Of a DNA stretch of 64,000 nt, positions 17,554 through 25,810 are shown one piece after another. The DNA comes from Cohnella abietis (lineage in GTDB: Bacteria > Bacillota > Bacilli > Paenibacillales > Paenibacillaceae), in assembly GCF_004295585.1 (NCBI RefSeq), contig NZ_AP019400.1, positions 6,254,501 to 6,318,500 of the forward strand. The letters run 5' to 3'. A program made the translations under genes and the position numbers. The notes beneath the pieces were generated by a model, which made no database searches, was not told the DNA's origin, and saw only the letters and a list, made by a program, of their open reading frames with translations. The first letter of the stretch is position 1, and each line of letters opens with the position of its first letter.

Positions 17554-19110
17554 TTATCTTCCAACAACGCCCATACCATTAATGACCTTATCAAGAAGCT
17601 CATCAACCGATGTCATAACACGAGCAGCGGCGTTATAGGCATGCTGGAACTTGATAAGATTAGACATTTCTTCATCCAATGAAACGCCACTGACGGATTG
17701 TCTCCTACTATCTACCTGAGCGAGAATGGCGTCCTGATTGCTAATCTGACGTTTCGCATCTTGCGATTGAACGCCTAATTGTCCGATTACGGAACGATAA
17801 TAATCGTCAATAGTCCCGTTGCCTATAACTGGAGTTGATCCATCTGGGCTAACAAAATTCATCTTAGTATCCTTCAAGTTAGCCATGAGAAGCGCCAATG
17901 TATTATTCCCTGGCACTACCTTTTCCGGAGTCCCTATTGTACGCATTGAAGTTGCTATAGCATCTGGTGAATCTGCAATAATAGAGTTTAATCGAATAGT
18001 TGCAGCGGTAATAGGTCCACCATTACTCGATACGAAGAAAGGCACCCCTGCTGTTGGTGGATTCTGCAACGTATACCCCATTGTATGAAGCTCGTTAATT
18101 CCATTTACAGGAACTGTTAGAGGCGTTGATAGAGTCCGAGAGGCACCATTATATGTAACTCCGTTAAGAGTAATTCCATCTGGTAATACGCTACCCGCAG
18201 GAATAGTTACTGTGAATTGACCATTAGCTAAGCTGTTGGCTAAAGTATCTAATTGACGCTGATAATCTCTCACGTAAACATCACGTGAAGTAATCATCCC
18301 ATAGACCTCGCCGCTATTTAAATCCGTTCCATATGCCCCTTGCAAACCAGCCGAATCAACTGGATTATAATCTTGGCCGGCCACAAGGTTCGTGCCGCCC
18401 ATGTTGATTTCATATCCTTGATCGGTGTCGGTAACCGTAATATTGACGATCTTGGATAGCTGATCGACTAGAAGATCCCTCTGATCCTTCAGATCGTTCG
18501 GGTTATCTCCATAAGCTGATATTCTAGAAATTTCTTTATTTAGCTTGGATACATTCTCAAGCATTGTATTGATTTGAGTTGCCTTCACATCCAGGTTACT
18601 GGTCAAATCCTGCTCTAAGTTAACGAGCTGTTTACTAGACAAATTAATCGCATCGACTAGGGCAAGCGTATTCTCACGAAGAATTTTACGCCCTGTAATA
18701 TTTTCTGGATCCTGAGCTAAGTCAGACCATGATTTCCAGTATTTATCAACTAATGTCCGGATACCCGTCTCATTAGGCTCATTAAATATCGCTTCCAGCT
18801 TCTGCAGAGTATCAGCCTGAATCGACCATTTCCCCTGGTCCTGACTGTTGCTCCGATACTGGCTATCAAGAAAAGATTCCCTTATCCGAGTAATTGAAGT
18901 GAATTCTACGCCCGTACCAAGCTGACCCGGCGCAGTTGAATGAGTCATGCCGACCGCTTCAATAGGACGAGTAGCTTGCATATTTACAGTTTGACGGGAA
19001 TAGCCCGCCGTGTTGGCATTAGCAATGTTATGACCAGTTGTCTGCAAAGCAGCCTGTTGGGTGAATAATGCACGTTTGGAAGTCTCGAGTGAATGGAATG
19101 TAGATCTCAA
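17554..19110 (-). CDS. flgK: Flagellar hook-associated protein 1 (FlgK)
   Basis: A 518-aa protein starting at a TTG codon (RSTFHSLETSKRALF follows), preceded by AAGGAGA. The N-terminal rod/hook motif HNIANANTAGYSRQ (residues about 27-40) and the C-terminal VSLDEEMSNLIKFQHAYNAAARVM are diagnostic of FlgK. It forms the first ring of the hook-filament junction. FlgN, its chaperone, is encoded 28 bp upstream. Confidence 0.96.
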   Translation of the reverse strand: MRSTFHSLETSKRALFTQQAALQTTGHNIANANTAGYSRQTVNMQATRPIEAVGMTHSTAPGQLGTGVEFTSITRIRESFLDSQYRSNSQDQGKWSIQADTLQKLEAIFNEPNETGIRTLVDKYWKSWSDLAQDPENITGRKILRENTLALVDAINLSSKQLVNLEQDLTSNLDVKATQINTMLENVSKLNKEISRISAYGDNPNDLKDQRDLLVDQLSKIVNITVTDTDQGYEINMGGTNLVAGQDYNPVDSAGLQGAYGTDLNSGEVYGMITSRDVYVRDYQRQLDTLANSLANGQFTVTIPAGSVLPDGITLNGVTYNGASRTLSTPLTVPVNGINELHTMGYTLQNPPTAGVPFFVSSNGGPITAATIRLNSIIADSPDAIATSMRTIGTPEKVVPGNNTLALLMANLKDTKMNFVSPDGSTPVIGNGTIDDYYRSVIGQLGVQSQDAKRQISNQDAILAQVDSRRQSVSGVSLDEEMSNLIKFQHAYNAAARVMTSVDELLDKVINGMGVVGR

Positions 19111-19138
19111 GGATACACATCTCCTTGGTTCAAGTTGG

Positions 19139-19636
19139 TTAAGCTCTTGTATCGAACGTTCTTCTTGGAGTGCCTGAGCTGCCCGAACGATTCGGAGAAT
19201 AAGTCATATCCTCGTCGTACGGCGCTGATAATAAATCAATCTGAAATCCTAGAAATTCCAAGGATTGGCGAACGAGCAGCTGATTCCGTTCATTCTGATC
19301 CTTTAACAGCTGAACCTGTTCCCTTAATCGATCTCCGGCTGCTTTCAGAGCTTGCTTGTGCTCAGCTCTATGCAGAGCTTGCATAAGATCAGCTAGAGTT
19401 GATGCTGGCTTAGGCGTAAGCCCCAATTCCGTCCAACACTGAAGCGTGAACTGGGTAATATCCCGGTTTAACTGCTCCATCGTAGCTATCGATTTAGATT
19501 CCTTGGCTGTGAAAGTCATCAGTTGGTCAATACGATTTTCGATGACAGCCTTCTGCTTCTCATGAGCTAGCTCAAGTAATTCTTCATGTATGTCTGACAA
19601 GCTGTTCAATGTATTTAACAGGCTCTGGATGCTCAA
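19139..19636 (-). CDS. flgN: FlgN family chaperone
   Basis: A 165-aa helical protein with a FlgN-type core (HEELLELAHEKQKAVIENRIDQL, then KESKSIATMEQLNRD). It is the export chaperone for FlgK and FlgL, encoded just downstream. The start is a TTG at 19636, 6 nt after GAGGTGA. The last 30 residues are polar and probably disordered. Confidence 0.88.
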   Translation of the reverse strand: MSIQSLLNTLNSLSDIHEELLELAHEKQKAVIENRIDQLMTFTAKESKSIATMEQLNRDITQFTLQCWTELGLTPKPASTLADLMQALHRAEHKQALKAAGDRLREQVQLLKDQNERNQLLVRQSLEFLGFQIDLLSAPYDEDMTYSPNRSGSSGTPRRTFDTRA

Positions 19637-19647
19637 AGAGGGTCACC

Positions 19648-19929
19648 TCATTCTTTACTTGCAACAGGACGGAAGAAAGGGAGTAGCTTTTCAACCAGTT
19701 TTCCAGCATCCACCTCATAGGTACCCGCTGAGACTTCATTCTTTAAGCTCTCGATACGTTGAGCCCGATTGGGTTCGTCCGCACGCTGGGCACCTAACAG
19801 TTCCATTGCTTCTGCGGAAAACTGAACCTCATCCTTACGACGTTTACCAGTAGACTGGTTCGTGCGCGTATCGGATTGTTGTTGGTAAGTGCGATAAGCA
19901 CTTATACGCTGGGAATCATTAATTTTCAC
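19648..19929 (-). CDS. flgM: Anti-sigma factor FlgM
   Basis: Encodes about 93 aa. The C-terminal SigD-binding half (KDEVQFSAEAMELLGAQR, then RIESLKNEVSAGTYEVDAGKLVEKLLPFF) is characteristic. It holds SigD inactive until the hook is complete. Three in-frame starts exist (GTG 19938, ATG 19935, GTG 19929). The last is chosen because the GGGG ribosome site is 8 nt away and the family begins M-K-I-N. It begins the SigD-driven operon flgM-flgN-flgK-flgL-yviE-fliW-csrA. Confidence 0.9.
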   Translation of the reverse strand: MKINDSQRISAYRTYQQQSDTRTNQSTGKRRKDEVQFSAEAMELLGAQRADEPNRAQRIESLKNEVSAGTYEVDAGKLVEKLLPFFRPVASKE

Positions 19930-19954
19930 GTTCATCACCCCAATATATAAAAAA

Positions 19955-19982
19955 ACCGATAATGTATAATCTTATTATCGGT
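19955..19982 (-). terminator. Terminator after yvyF, overlapping the flgM promoter
   Basis: A 9-bp stem (19955-19963 with 19974-19982) and a 10-nt loop, followed on the minus strand by seven T. The upstream arm is also the -10 box of the SigD promoter at 19975-20002. Confidence 0.75.
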
Positions 19983-20002
19983 CGATGTTTATGAAATGTT
20001 TA
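19975..20002 (-). promoter_or_regulatory. SigD promoter of the flgM operon
   Basis: TAAA, a 16-nt spacer and ACCGATAA on the minus strand, 46 bp upstream of the chosen flgM start. It has the same spacing as flagellin promoters 1 and 2. Bacillus subtilis has a SigD promoter at the same place. Confidence 0.7.
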
Positions 20003-20011
20003 GAGTTACAA

Positions 20012-20428
20012 TTATTTGTCACGATCGTGGATCCGATCCCCGATTCGGTAAGCCCCTTTGTTCCTATCGTCTAAATTCTGCTGATGCAATCCTCTTGAGT
20101 TTGCATCCTTTACGCCCTGTTGTAGACGTTTTTTGCAAGATTCACAAATGTGATTCTCACGAATAAGAATGCCGCAAGATTCACAAGGATAAGACATATT
20201 AGGAGCATTAACAAGCGATATTCTACCTTCGCGTATCCATCGGGTAATTTGTTTAATGCTTATTTCCATTTCCTCAGAAAGCTGCTGAATATCTAAGCCT
20301 TTATGCTGGCGCAGATAATCTACACATCTCTCGTAATCTCTCTCCAAATCCTGGTAACAATTATTGCAGACATCTCGGAAATTTTTGTTGAACAATTTCT
20401 CGCATCTTGGACAGTAGGTCAAATTCAC
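20012..20428 (-). CDS. yvyF: YvyF flagellar-operon zinc-finger protein
   Basis: A 138-aa protein with two paired-cysteine knuckles (CPRCEKLFN...CNNCYQDL near the start, CESCGILI...CESCKKRL near the end) flanking a small helix-turn-helix-like middle (LSEEMEISIKQITRWIREGRIS). This matches the YvyF family found upstream of flgM. A GTG at 20428 is preferred, since GAGGAG lies 9 nt upstream; the ATG at 20455 has no site. It probably regulates flagellar expression; the mechanism is not established from sequence. Confidence 0.88.
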   Translation of the reverse strand: MNLTYCPRCEKLFNKNFRDVCNNCYQDLERDYERCVDYLRQHKGLDIQQLSEEMEISIKQITRWIREGRISLVNAPNMSYPCESCGILIRENHICESCKKRLQQGVKDANSRGLHQQNLDDRNKGAYRIGDRIHDRDK

Positions 20429-20513
20429 GCAATTATCTCCTCGATTTTCCGACATTAATTGACATAGGACAACCCCATTGTACTAAATATTTCAAGGCCT
20501 TGCTATTGTTTGT

Positions 20514-21701
20514 TTAGGCTGAAGCCGAAGGCTTCGACGGTGAAATTTCATTAGAAAGTGTTGGCTGATCTGCAGCCTTTAATTGGGCTGGAACACTACC
20601 AAACAGAACCCAAGACCAGCTTGTCAACCTACTGATTAACGTTACAACAATCCATGAAATAATCAACGCTGATAGGAACTGACCTGCATACCACATATGA
20701 TGAGCCATTGTGCCTCCCCCATTTAAAGGGAATTTCCGATAAACTAGCAACACAATAGGATGGAACAAATAAACTCCGAACGATACGATTCCTAAATGAC
20801 GTAATCTCCCGACCAAGAACGAGTTATTCATTCGACCTCCAAGTAGGAAAGCGACTTGAATAAGAACTAGCGGTGTTAGCATCGTATATATGTCCCATAG
20901 CCCATCATAAAGTGCATTGTGGAATCTCGTTTGATGCACTCTTTGATAATAGAAGATCGTTACATAGGATATACCGGCTGCGAGCCACGTTGCCCAAAGA
21001 GTAACCCATACAAGCACTCTAGATTTAGAAACATTTTCTTTAGCAATAATAAGCCAAGACTTAATTCTATCAAAATAAATCCCTAGCCACGCACCAAGAA
21101 AATACTGCCCGAAATACGAGAGTGACCAGCTACCCCGGTTTTGAACGTGCCAATACTCCCTGTTATACAGGAAAAATGCCCACTGTAGCCCGACACCTAT
21201 GATCACAGCCCCAGCTGCCAGCCATCTAAATCGCTTGAACAAGAATAACAATACAGGGAACAATAAATATAACTGAATACTTATAAAAACAAAGTACAAA
21301 TGCGTATAAGCTTGACCCCTAAGCAGCTTCTCAAAAAAACTAGGCCACATAAGAGAAATATTCCATTCAAATCCGTTCTGATACCATCTTAGTATGAAAT
21401 AAAAAGCTGAGAACAATATATATGGAACTACAATATACGTCAGCCGATTGCGATAAAACTTCTTAAAGCGAGCAGCAGTAAGCGGCTGAGGATAGTAATT
21501 ATAGAACAGTACAAAGCTGCTAAGTAAAATAAAGGTAGTTGTCCCTATCTTCGAAAATATATTAAGAAAATTATAAACTCCGTATAAGCTTGTCCCTTTC
21601 ATTTCCAATGTAGCGAACGATGTGGAGTGTACCATGAGTACACCTAAGATGGCTAAGCCACGAACGATATCGATTTGAGTTAATTTTGTACGACGCTCCA
21701 T
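20514..21701 (-). CDS. Acyltransferase family 3 membrane protein
   Basis: A 395-aa protein with about ten membrane segments and the family-3 (OafA/YrhL-like) N-terminal pattern QIDIVRGLAILGVLMVH, where the Arg-Gly and His are conserved. It transfers an acyl group, usually acetyl, onto a sugar or lipid at the membrane. GAGGGGGG precedes the ATG at 21701. It lies between comFC and yvyF, where Bacillus subtilis has no gene, so it may be an insertion serving the surface glycans encoded nearby. The acceptor is unknown. Confidence 0.85.
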   Translation of the reverse strand: MERRTKLTQIDIVRGLAILGVLMVHSTSFATLEMKGTSLYGVYNFLNIFSKIGTTTFILLSSFVLFYNYYPQPLTAARFKKFYRNRLTYIVVPYILFSAFYFILRWYQNGFEWNISLMWPSFFEKLLRGQAYTHLYFVFISIQLYLLFPVLLFLFKRFRWLAAGAVIIGVGLQWAFFLYNREYWHVQNRGSWSLSYFGQYFLGAWLGIYFDRIKSWLIIAKENVSKSRVLVWVTLWATWLAAGISYVTIFYYQRVHQTRFHNALYDGLWDIYTMLTPLVLIQVAFLLGGRMNNSFLVGRLRHLGIVSFGVYLFHPIVLLVYRKFPLNGGGTMAHHMWYAGQFLSALIISWIVVTLISRLTSWSWVLFGSVPAQLKAADQPTLSNEISPSKPSASA

Positions 21702-21815
21702 GACGCCCCCCTCTGGACTTTCACCCTAAATAAATTTCCAAACAGATTCTCTCATCATAGCATAGAAGGAAATATGTCGAAAAGAGAATTAATCCAGTAG
21801 TATTTGCACAATTTG

Positions 21816-22616
21816 CTATGAACGCGCCCACAAAAGACCGTAAACCTCAGGCTGCGCTTTGAAAGTAGCTGTATTTCTTAATACTCTTGCACATTCATCC
21901 AATGTACTTCCAGTCGTATAAATATCATCTATAATAATAATTTTGCTATGTGTAGATTCATTAGATAGAGTCCTTTCGGAAAATGATTCAGAAGCTACAG
22001 AAGCAAAATTGCCCCTCATATCCTCCACTCGGCTTTGACGGGTTTTCAAGCTTTGCTTCTCAGTGTGACGTAATCGGAGCAGCATCGGACTGTAAGTGAG
22101 CCCATACCATCGCGATAGATGGAGCGCAAGTCTTTCCGCTTGGTTAAAGCCCCTATCCTGCAATCGTTCAGGAGCAAGAGGAACAGCTGTTATGGTATCG
22201 AATGCCGACTGCTTGGAATATGGACTTCCAATGGACAGGCAAAGCCTTTCATAACCGAAAGATAGCATGGCAGCTAAGATAGACTCGAGCTTTTCATCAC
22301 CCCGATATTTGTATAGTGCAAGCCACTCTTTCATTAAATCGTCATAGCGAACGGCACAGCGGCTTAATGAATAATGTCGTGCTGTACGTCGAACACAATC
22401 CTCACACGTTTCAGCCCTTCCGCATATTCTACAAACCGGATGCACGATCCAAGGAATGGCATGCTGGCAGGAGTTACACAAGGATGCTAAGATTTTGCGC
22501 GGCATTGGATTATGTATAGGCATGGCTATGCTATGGATATTGTTAGAGCTGTTGCGTCCACAAATGGGACAAGCTGCTTGTTCCGGGGCGAACCATGAGC
22601 TTATGTTTAGCTTCAT
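21816..22616 (-). CDS. comFC: ComFC, phosphoribosyltransferase-like competence protein
   Basis: A 266-aa protein with an N-terminal cysteine cluster (CPICGRN, CNSC, CRICGRAETCEDC) and the C-terminal PRTase motif (IIIIDDIYTTGSTLDEC) shared with ComFC/GntX. It works with ComFA in uptake or processing of single-stranded transforming DNA. The start is the ATG at 22616 with AGGAG 9 nt upstream; the ATG at 22625 lies inside that site. It is 66 bp downstream of comFA. ComFB is not present between them. Confidence 0.93.
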   Translation of the reverse strand: MKLNISSWFAPEQAACPICGRNSSNNIHSIAMPIHNPMPRKILASLCNSCQHAIPWIVHPVCRICGRAETCEDCVRRTARHYSLSRCAVRYDDLMKEWLALYKYRGDEKLESILAAMLSFGYERLCLSIGSPYSKQSAFDTITAVPLAPERLQDRGFNQAERLALHLSRWYGLTYSPMLLRLRHTEKQSLKTRQSRVEDMRGNFASVASESFSERTLSNESTHSKIIIIDDIYTTGSTLDECARVLRNTATFKAQPEVYGLLWARS

Positions 22617-22682
22617 TTTAAACATCTCCTATCAGACGTAGATATGTCCTAAAAAGTTCAAAAATAAGGAAGAAGAAAGCGT

Positions 22683-24908
22683 TTATATTAAAAAGCCTTG
22701 TTGTCGAGCCATAGTATTCATACTACGTATTTGACTTATCGCGCTCCGCTGAGACATTGTCCACGTGGCCGCACCAAAGAATACAAAGCCGTGTGGATCA
22801 TCTGAGGATCTGCCCGCCCTCCCAGCCATCTGAACTAGTGATGCTGCATCAAACAGAGGATTATCAGTATCTAGAATGAATACATCACTTTTAGGGATCG
22901 TAACTCCGCGCTCAAGTATTGTGGTCGTTACGAGTAAATTGATGGAGCGTTCGCGAAATGAAATGACTTTATCCGTGCGTACGGCGTCCTTTGACGAAGT
23001 CCCATCTATGATTTGTGGCATGACATTGAGCAGCTTGGCGTGTTTCCTCAGTAGCTTAACGAACGGCTCAACCTGCTTAACATAGGGGACAAAAATAAAA
23101 ATTTGAGCGGTGCGCTGAATGGAGTGTTGAAGAGCTTCTACTAGCTTAGAAGGCAGCTTATTTTTCCGTAGCATTTGATTAATCGTGGGGATAGTGAGTC
23201 TTTTCGGGACCGGCAATGGATGACGATGATACCGAACGGGCACACGGGCACATGCAAGTCGTTTGCGCCTTGCTGCACGCTGTAATGGCACGGGTGGAGT
23301 AGCACTTAATAAGACGGTAGAGCCCGACTTTTTGCGACATTTGTCTGCTGCATAATACAGCATCTGATCGTTGTGGTAAGGAAATGCATCTAACTCGTCT
23401 ATTAGAACGAGATCAAATGCTTCCTGGAATCGGATTAATTGATGAGTCGTTGCAAGAGTTAGAGCACCATTGCTCCATCGCTCCGTGCTGCCGCCATACA
23501 GAACAGCTCGTGTGTCGTTTGGGAATGCTTTGGCTAGCCTTGGGGCTAGCTCGAGCACTACATCACGACGAGGGGTAGCTACAAGCGCTCTCCCCCCTTG
23601 CGTTAACACTGCTTCTAATAGTGGAAAAATCATCTCTGTTTTGCCGGCGCCTGTAACTGCCCATAAGAGAAAAGAATCGCCTACTCTTTCGGCCTTGCTC
23701 GATGTGAGGAACTTTAAGGCTGCTGCAGCCGCATGGCTCTGGGCAGGGCTAAGCCCCCAGCGCTCTGCTAAGTGAGCAGGTGTTAGCTGCGTGGGGCTGA
23801 GCTTGGGGGTGAAGGGGTGGGGATGAGAGTGTGAGGAGCCGGCTGAGTGAGAGTTTGATGACAGCGATGGGATAAGGGATGGCGATGAGAAGTTCGAGTT
23901 AGATGATTGCGATGGGGCAGCGGATGGAGATGGGAATTTCGAGTTGGATGACTGGAATGGAGTAACGGTTGCAGATGGGAAATTCGAGTTGAATGATTGC
24001 GATGGGGCAGCGGCTGGAGATGGGAAATTCGAGTTTGATGACGACGATGGAATAACGGATGCAGATGGAAAGAGGCTGCTTGTGGTGATCGTAGCGTTAG
24101 AAGGTACGCCGAGAATAAGCAGGCCGCACTCGCGGCTGCGGCCCATTGTTAAACAAGCCTCGCAATATGCGCAGGCTTGTCCGCAAGCGGCGCAAGGTGT
24201 GCGCCTTAGCTTGTCCGGGCCGCTGCCGCAACGCCGGCAGGCCAGCTTGTGGGGGCGGCGTTGCACAGCCGCAAGCCCGAGAAGGCGAGCGGAGCGTAGC
24301 CGCTCGCCCCAAGAGCGGAAGCCGCGTTGCGGCGGAGCAGTGGGCTTGGGGGCAACCGCAGCGGTGAGCTGCAGTTGCCCGGTAAGCGCCGCAAGCTGTA
24401 GCGCGGCGGAGAAGTCGGCGGGATCGGTCGCCGGCATTACGTTTTCAAATATCTGCAAGGCTTCCTCCTTAAGTAGAGATCGTCCCGCCAAATAATAACT
24501 AGCTATACGGGCTCCCTCGGCCAAGCTACCCATCTTCCGCTGAAATGCCACTTCACCCTGCTCCTGAAATCTAGCATCGTTAGATCTATCAGTTTTTACA
24601 ATTACCTTATCTACGCTGCAAGGTAAATTCTCTTTAGTATCTCCTATAGCCATGTTTACCATCTGTTTAAAATCTTCCTCCCATGCAGGATCTGGCATCA
24701 TCAACCTCCCCCTTCTTTTCCCCTCCCTACTCCACTGCTCCTCAAAAAGACGACGAACCTCTTCAGCAATCCCCAGCGGCAATGCTTCTCGCACCCTAAT
24801 CATTCTATCTGCCCTATTTCTCCAATAGCTCTTATCCACTTCCCATGCAATAGAAAACATTACCTGCTGGACTTGTCCATGCTGTACCGAATAGAGAGTT
24901 ACCCTCAT
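22683..24908 (-). CDS. comFA: ComFA, DNA-uptake helicase with enlarged linker
   Basis: A 741-aa DEAD-type ATPase that powers import of single-stranded DNA. Residues about 222-255 are a four-cysteine zinc region (CRRCG, CAACG, CAYCEAC). Walker A (TGAGKTE) lies near 420, then LIDELDAF and LLSATPP, and a C-terminal helicase domain with QMAGRAGRSSD. Between zinc region and ATPase, residues about 279-353 form a Ser/Pro/Asn repeat. The DNA at 24130-24430 is strikingly GC-rich against its surroundings. The family is usually nearer 450-500 aa in Bacillus, so N-terminus and linker are expanded. The ATG at 24908 has GGGGGCGA upstream, so it is preferred over 24923. Confidence 0.9.
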   Translation of the reverse strand: MRVTLYSVQHGQVQQVMFSIAWEVDKSYWRNRADRMIRVREALPLGIAEEVRRLFEEQWSREGKRRGRLMMPDPAWEEDFKQMVNMAIGDTKENLPCSVDKVIVKTDRSNDARFQEQGEVAFQRKMGSLAEGARIASYYLAGRSLLKEEALQIFENVMPATDPADFSAALQLAALTGQLQLTAAVAPKPTAPPQRGFRSWGERLRSARLLGLAAVQRRPHKLACRRCGSGPDKLRRTPCAACGQACAYCEACLTMGRSRECGLLILGVPSNATITTSSLFPSASVIPSSSSNSNFPSPAAAPSQSFNSNFPSATVTPFQSSNSKFPSPSAAPSQSSNSNFSSPSLIPSLSSNSHSAGSSHSHPHPFTPKLSPTQLTPAHLAERWGLSPAQSHAAAAALKFLTSSKAERVGDSFLLWAVTGAGKTEMIFPLLEAVLTQGGRALVATPRRDVVLELAPRLAKAFPNDTRAVLYGGSTERWSNGALTLATTHQLIRFQEAFDLVLIDELDAFPYHNDQMLYYAADKCRKKSGSTVLLSATPPVPLQRAARRKRLACARVPVRYHRHPLPVPKRLTIPTINQMLRKNKLPSKLVEALQHSIQRTAQIFIFVPYVKQVEPFVKLLRKHAKLLNVMPQIIDGTSSKDAVRTDKVISFRERSINLLVTTTILERGVTIPKSDVFILDTDNPLFDAASLVQMAGRAGRSSDDPHGFVFFGAATWTMSQRSAISQIRSMNTMARQQGFLI
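23851..24075. repeat. 45-bp tandem repeat inside comFA (five units)
   Basis: Units begin at 23851, 23896, 23941, 23986 and 24031, each starting GAGTT(T/A/G) on the plus strand; the last is degenerate. Each encodes 15 residues of the form S-N-S-N-F-P-S-P-x-A-A-P-S-Q-S on the minus strand. Confidence 0.92.
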
Positions 24909-24936
24909 CACTATCGCCCCCATTTACATAATAAAA

Positions 24937-24981
24937 AAGCACACCCTTATACGCTGCTAACAGCGATACAAGAGTGTGCTT
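24937..24981 (-). terminator. Terminator upstream of comFA
   Basis: A 12-bp stem with one mismatch (24937-24948 with 24970-24981) encloses a smaller 5-bp hairpin. T-rich sequence follows on the minus strand. It ends transcription of the 25075-25503 gene before comFA. Confidence 0.75.
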
Positions 24982-25074
24982 CACCCGGATTCCATTTTAT
25001 TCCTTATGAATCTCATTGTATGATAGAAACAAGCTTGCGGCAACTCTTTTTCAGCTCCCTGTCAGTAAACGCCT

Positions 25075-25503
25075 TCAAATCGGCAATCGCGCCAAATCAG
25101 CAGAACGTGCCAGCTCTACCCAAACAACATCCTGCTTAGACATACCAACACCCTTGTCATCCTTAAGCAAACACTCCTGCTCCAAGCGGGCTACATTTGA
25201 AGAATATTCTCCTTCATCTTTCCTTACCCAACCAATGCCTGAATGATCACGCGCAAAACACTCCATAATTTTACCCGTATCATCCGAAGACTGATCAAGC
25301 ACAACCGTTATCCCGATTTCCGTTCCTGTACGCCTTGAAAATTGCTGAAGCGCCCTAATGTACCATTCAATCTGCATTTGGTGGTTGCCTGCAACAAGCA
25401 CGTAATGTCGACGAATCCCGCCTGATCCTCGCTGAATTGTCCAATGTGCGAATGCCGCAGCCGCAGCGTAAAAGCCGATTATCCACAATAGCTCGGGAAT
25501 CAC
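25075..25503 (-). CDS. Small membrane-anchored protein of unknown function
   Basis: A 142-aa protein. The start is the GTG at 25503, directly after AAAGGAGGTGG; the longer frame to 25575 has no site. Residues about 4-24 form one membrane helix (LLWIIGFYAAAAAFAHW), followed by a cytoplasmic-type domain. The segment ITVVLDQSSDDTGKIMECFA resembles the first Rossmann-like half of GT2 folds (VxxDxSSDxT), but no DxD or catalytic half follows. It could be a truncated glycosyltransferase-like fold or chance similarity. It is transcribed towards comFA but ends in its own terminator. Confidence 0.65.
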   Translation of the reverse strand: MIPELLWIIGFYAAAAAFAHWTIQRGSGGIRRHYVLVAGNHQMQIEWYIRALQQFSRRTGTEIGITVVLDQSSDDTGKIMECFARDHSGIGWVRKDEGEYSSNVARLEQECLLKDDKGVGMSKQDVVWVELARSADLARLPI

Positions 25504-25810
25504 GGCGGCCACCTCCTTTTGTATAAGCGTGAGCAGCATCCTTGCCGAAATAGAACTGTCAACTATCCTCAGCATTCCGCCAACTCGTTCAACAATATAT
25601 GCCGTTCAGGATTCGAGAGTTCCAACACATCATCCGCACATATCCATCCAGCAGAATCCAACAAATTAAACTATATATTTACAATTGTTATATCAGCAAT
25701 TACAATAAGCTTAAATTTTATCTTTATTCTGGTCGTGAAGCACACGCCACTTTCTCGTCAGCATTAGCTGAACGGGGGAGTGGCTATTTTATTTTAGGGA
25801 GGAATACATA
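25504..25810. other. Divergent intergenic region
   Basis: A 307-bp, A/T-rich gap between the leftward membrane-protein gene and the rightward nuclease-like gene. It must hold promoters for both, but no box pair was convincing enough to call. Its right end contains the strong hairpin annotated separately. Confidence 0.6.
25746..25784 (+). promoter_or_regulatory. Terminator-like hairpin in the 5' leader of the nuclease-like gene
   Basis: A 17-bp stem with a single bulged A (25746-25762 with 25767-25784) and an ATTA loop, followed by TATTTTATTTT and then the GGGAGG ribosome site. Three pairs are G-U only when the plus strand is RNA, so the fold belongs to the rightward transcript. No gene upstream on that strand needs a terminator, so attenuation of the downstream gene is possible. 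Confidence 0.6.

Noticed and set aside
23944..24495. 183-aa plus-strand frame in the GC-rich part of comFA
   Set aside because: Long antisense frames are expected in GC-rich, repeat-rich DNA; the comFA motifs on the minus strand are decisive.
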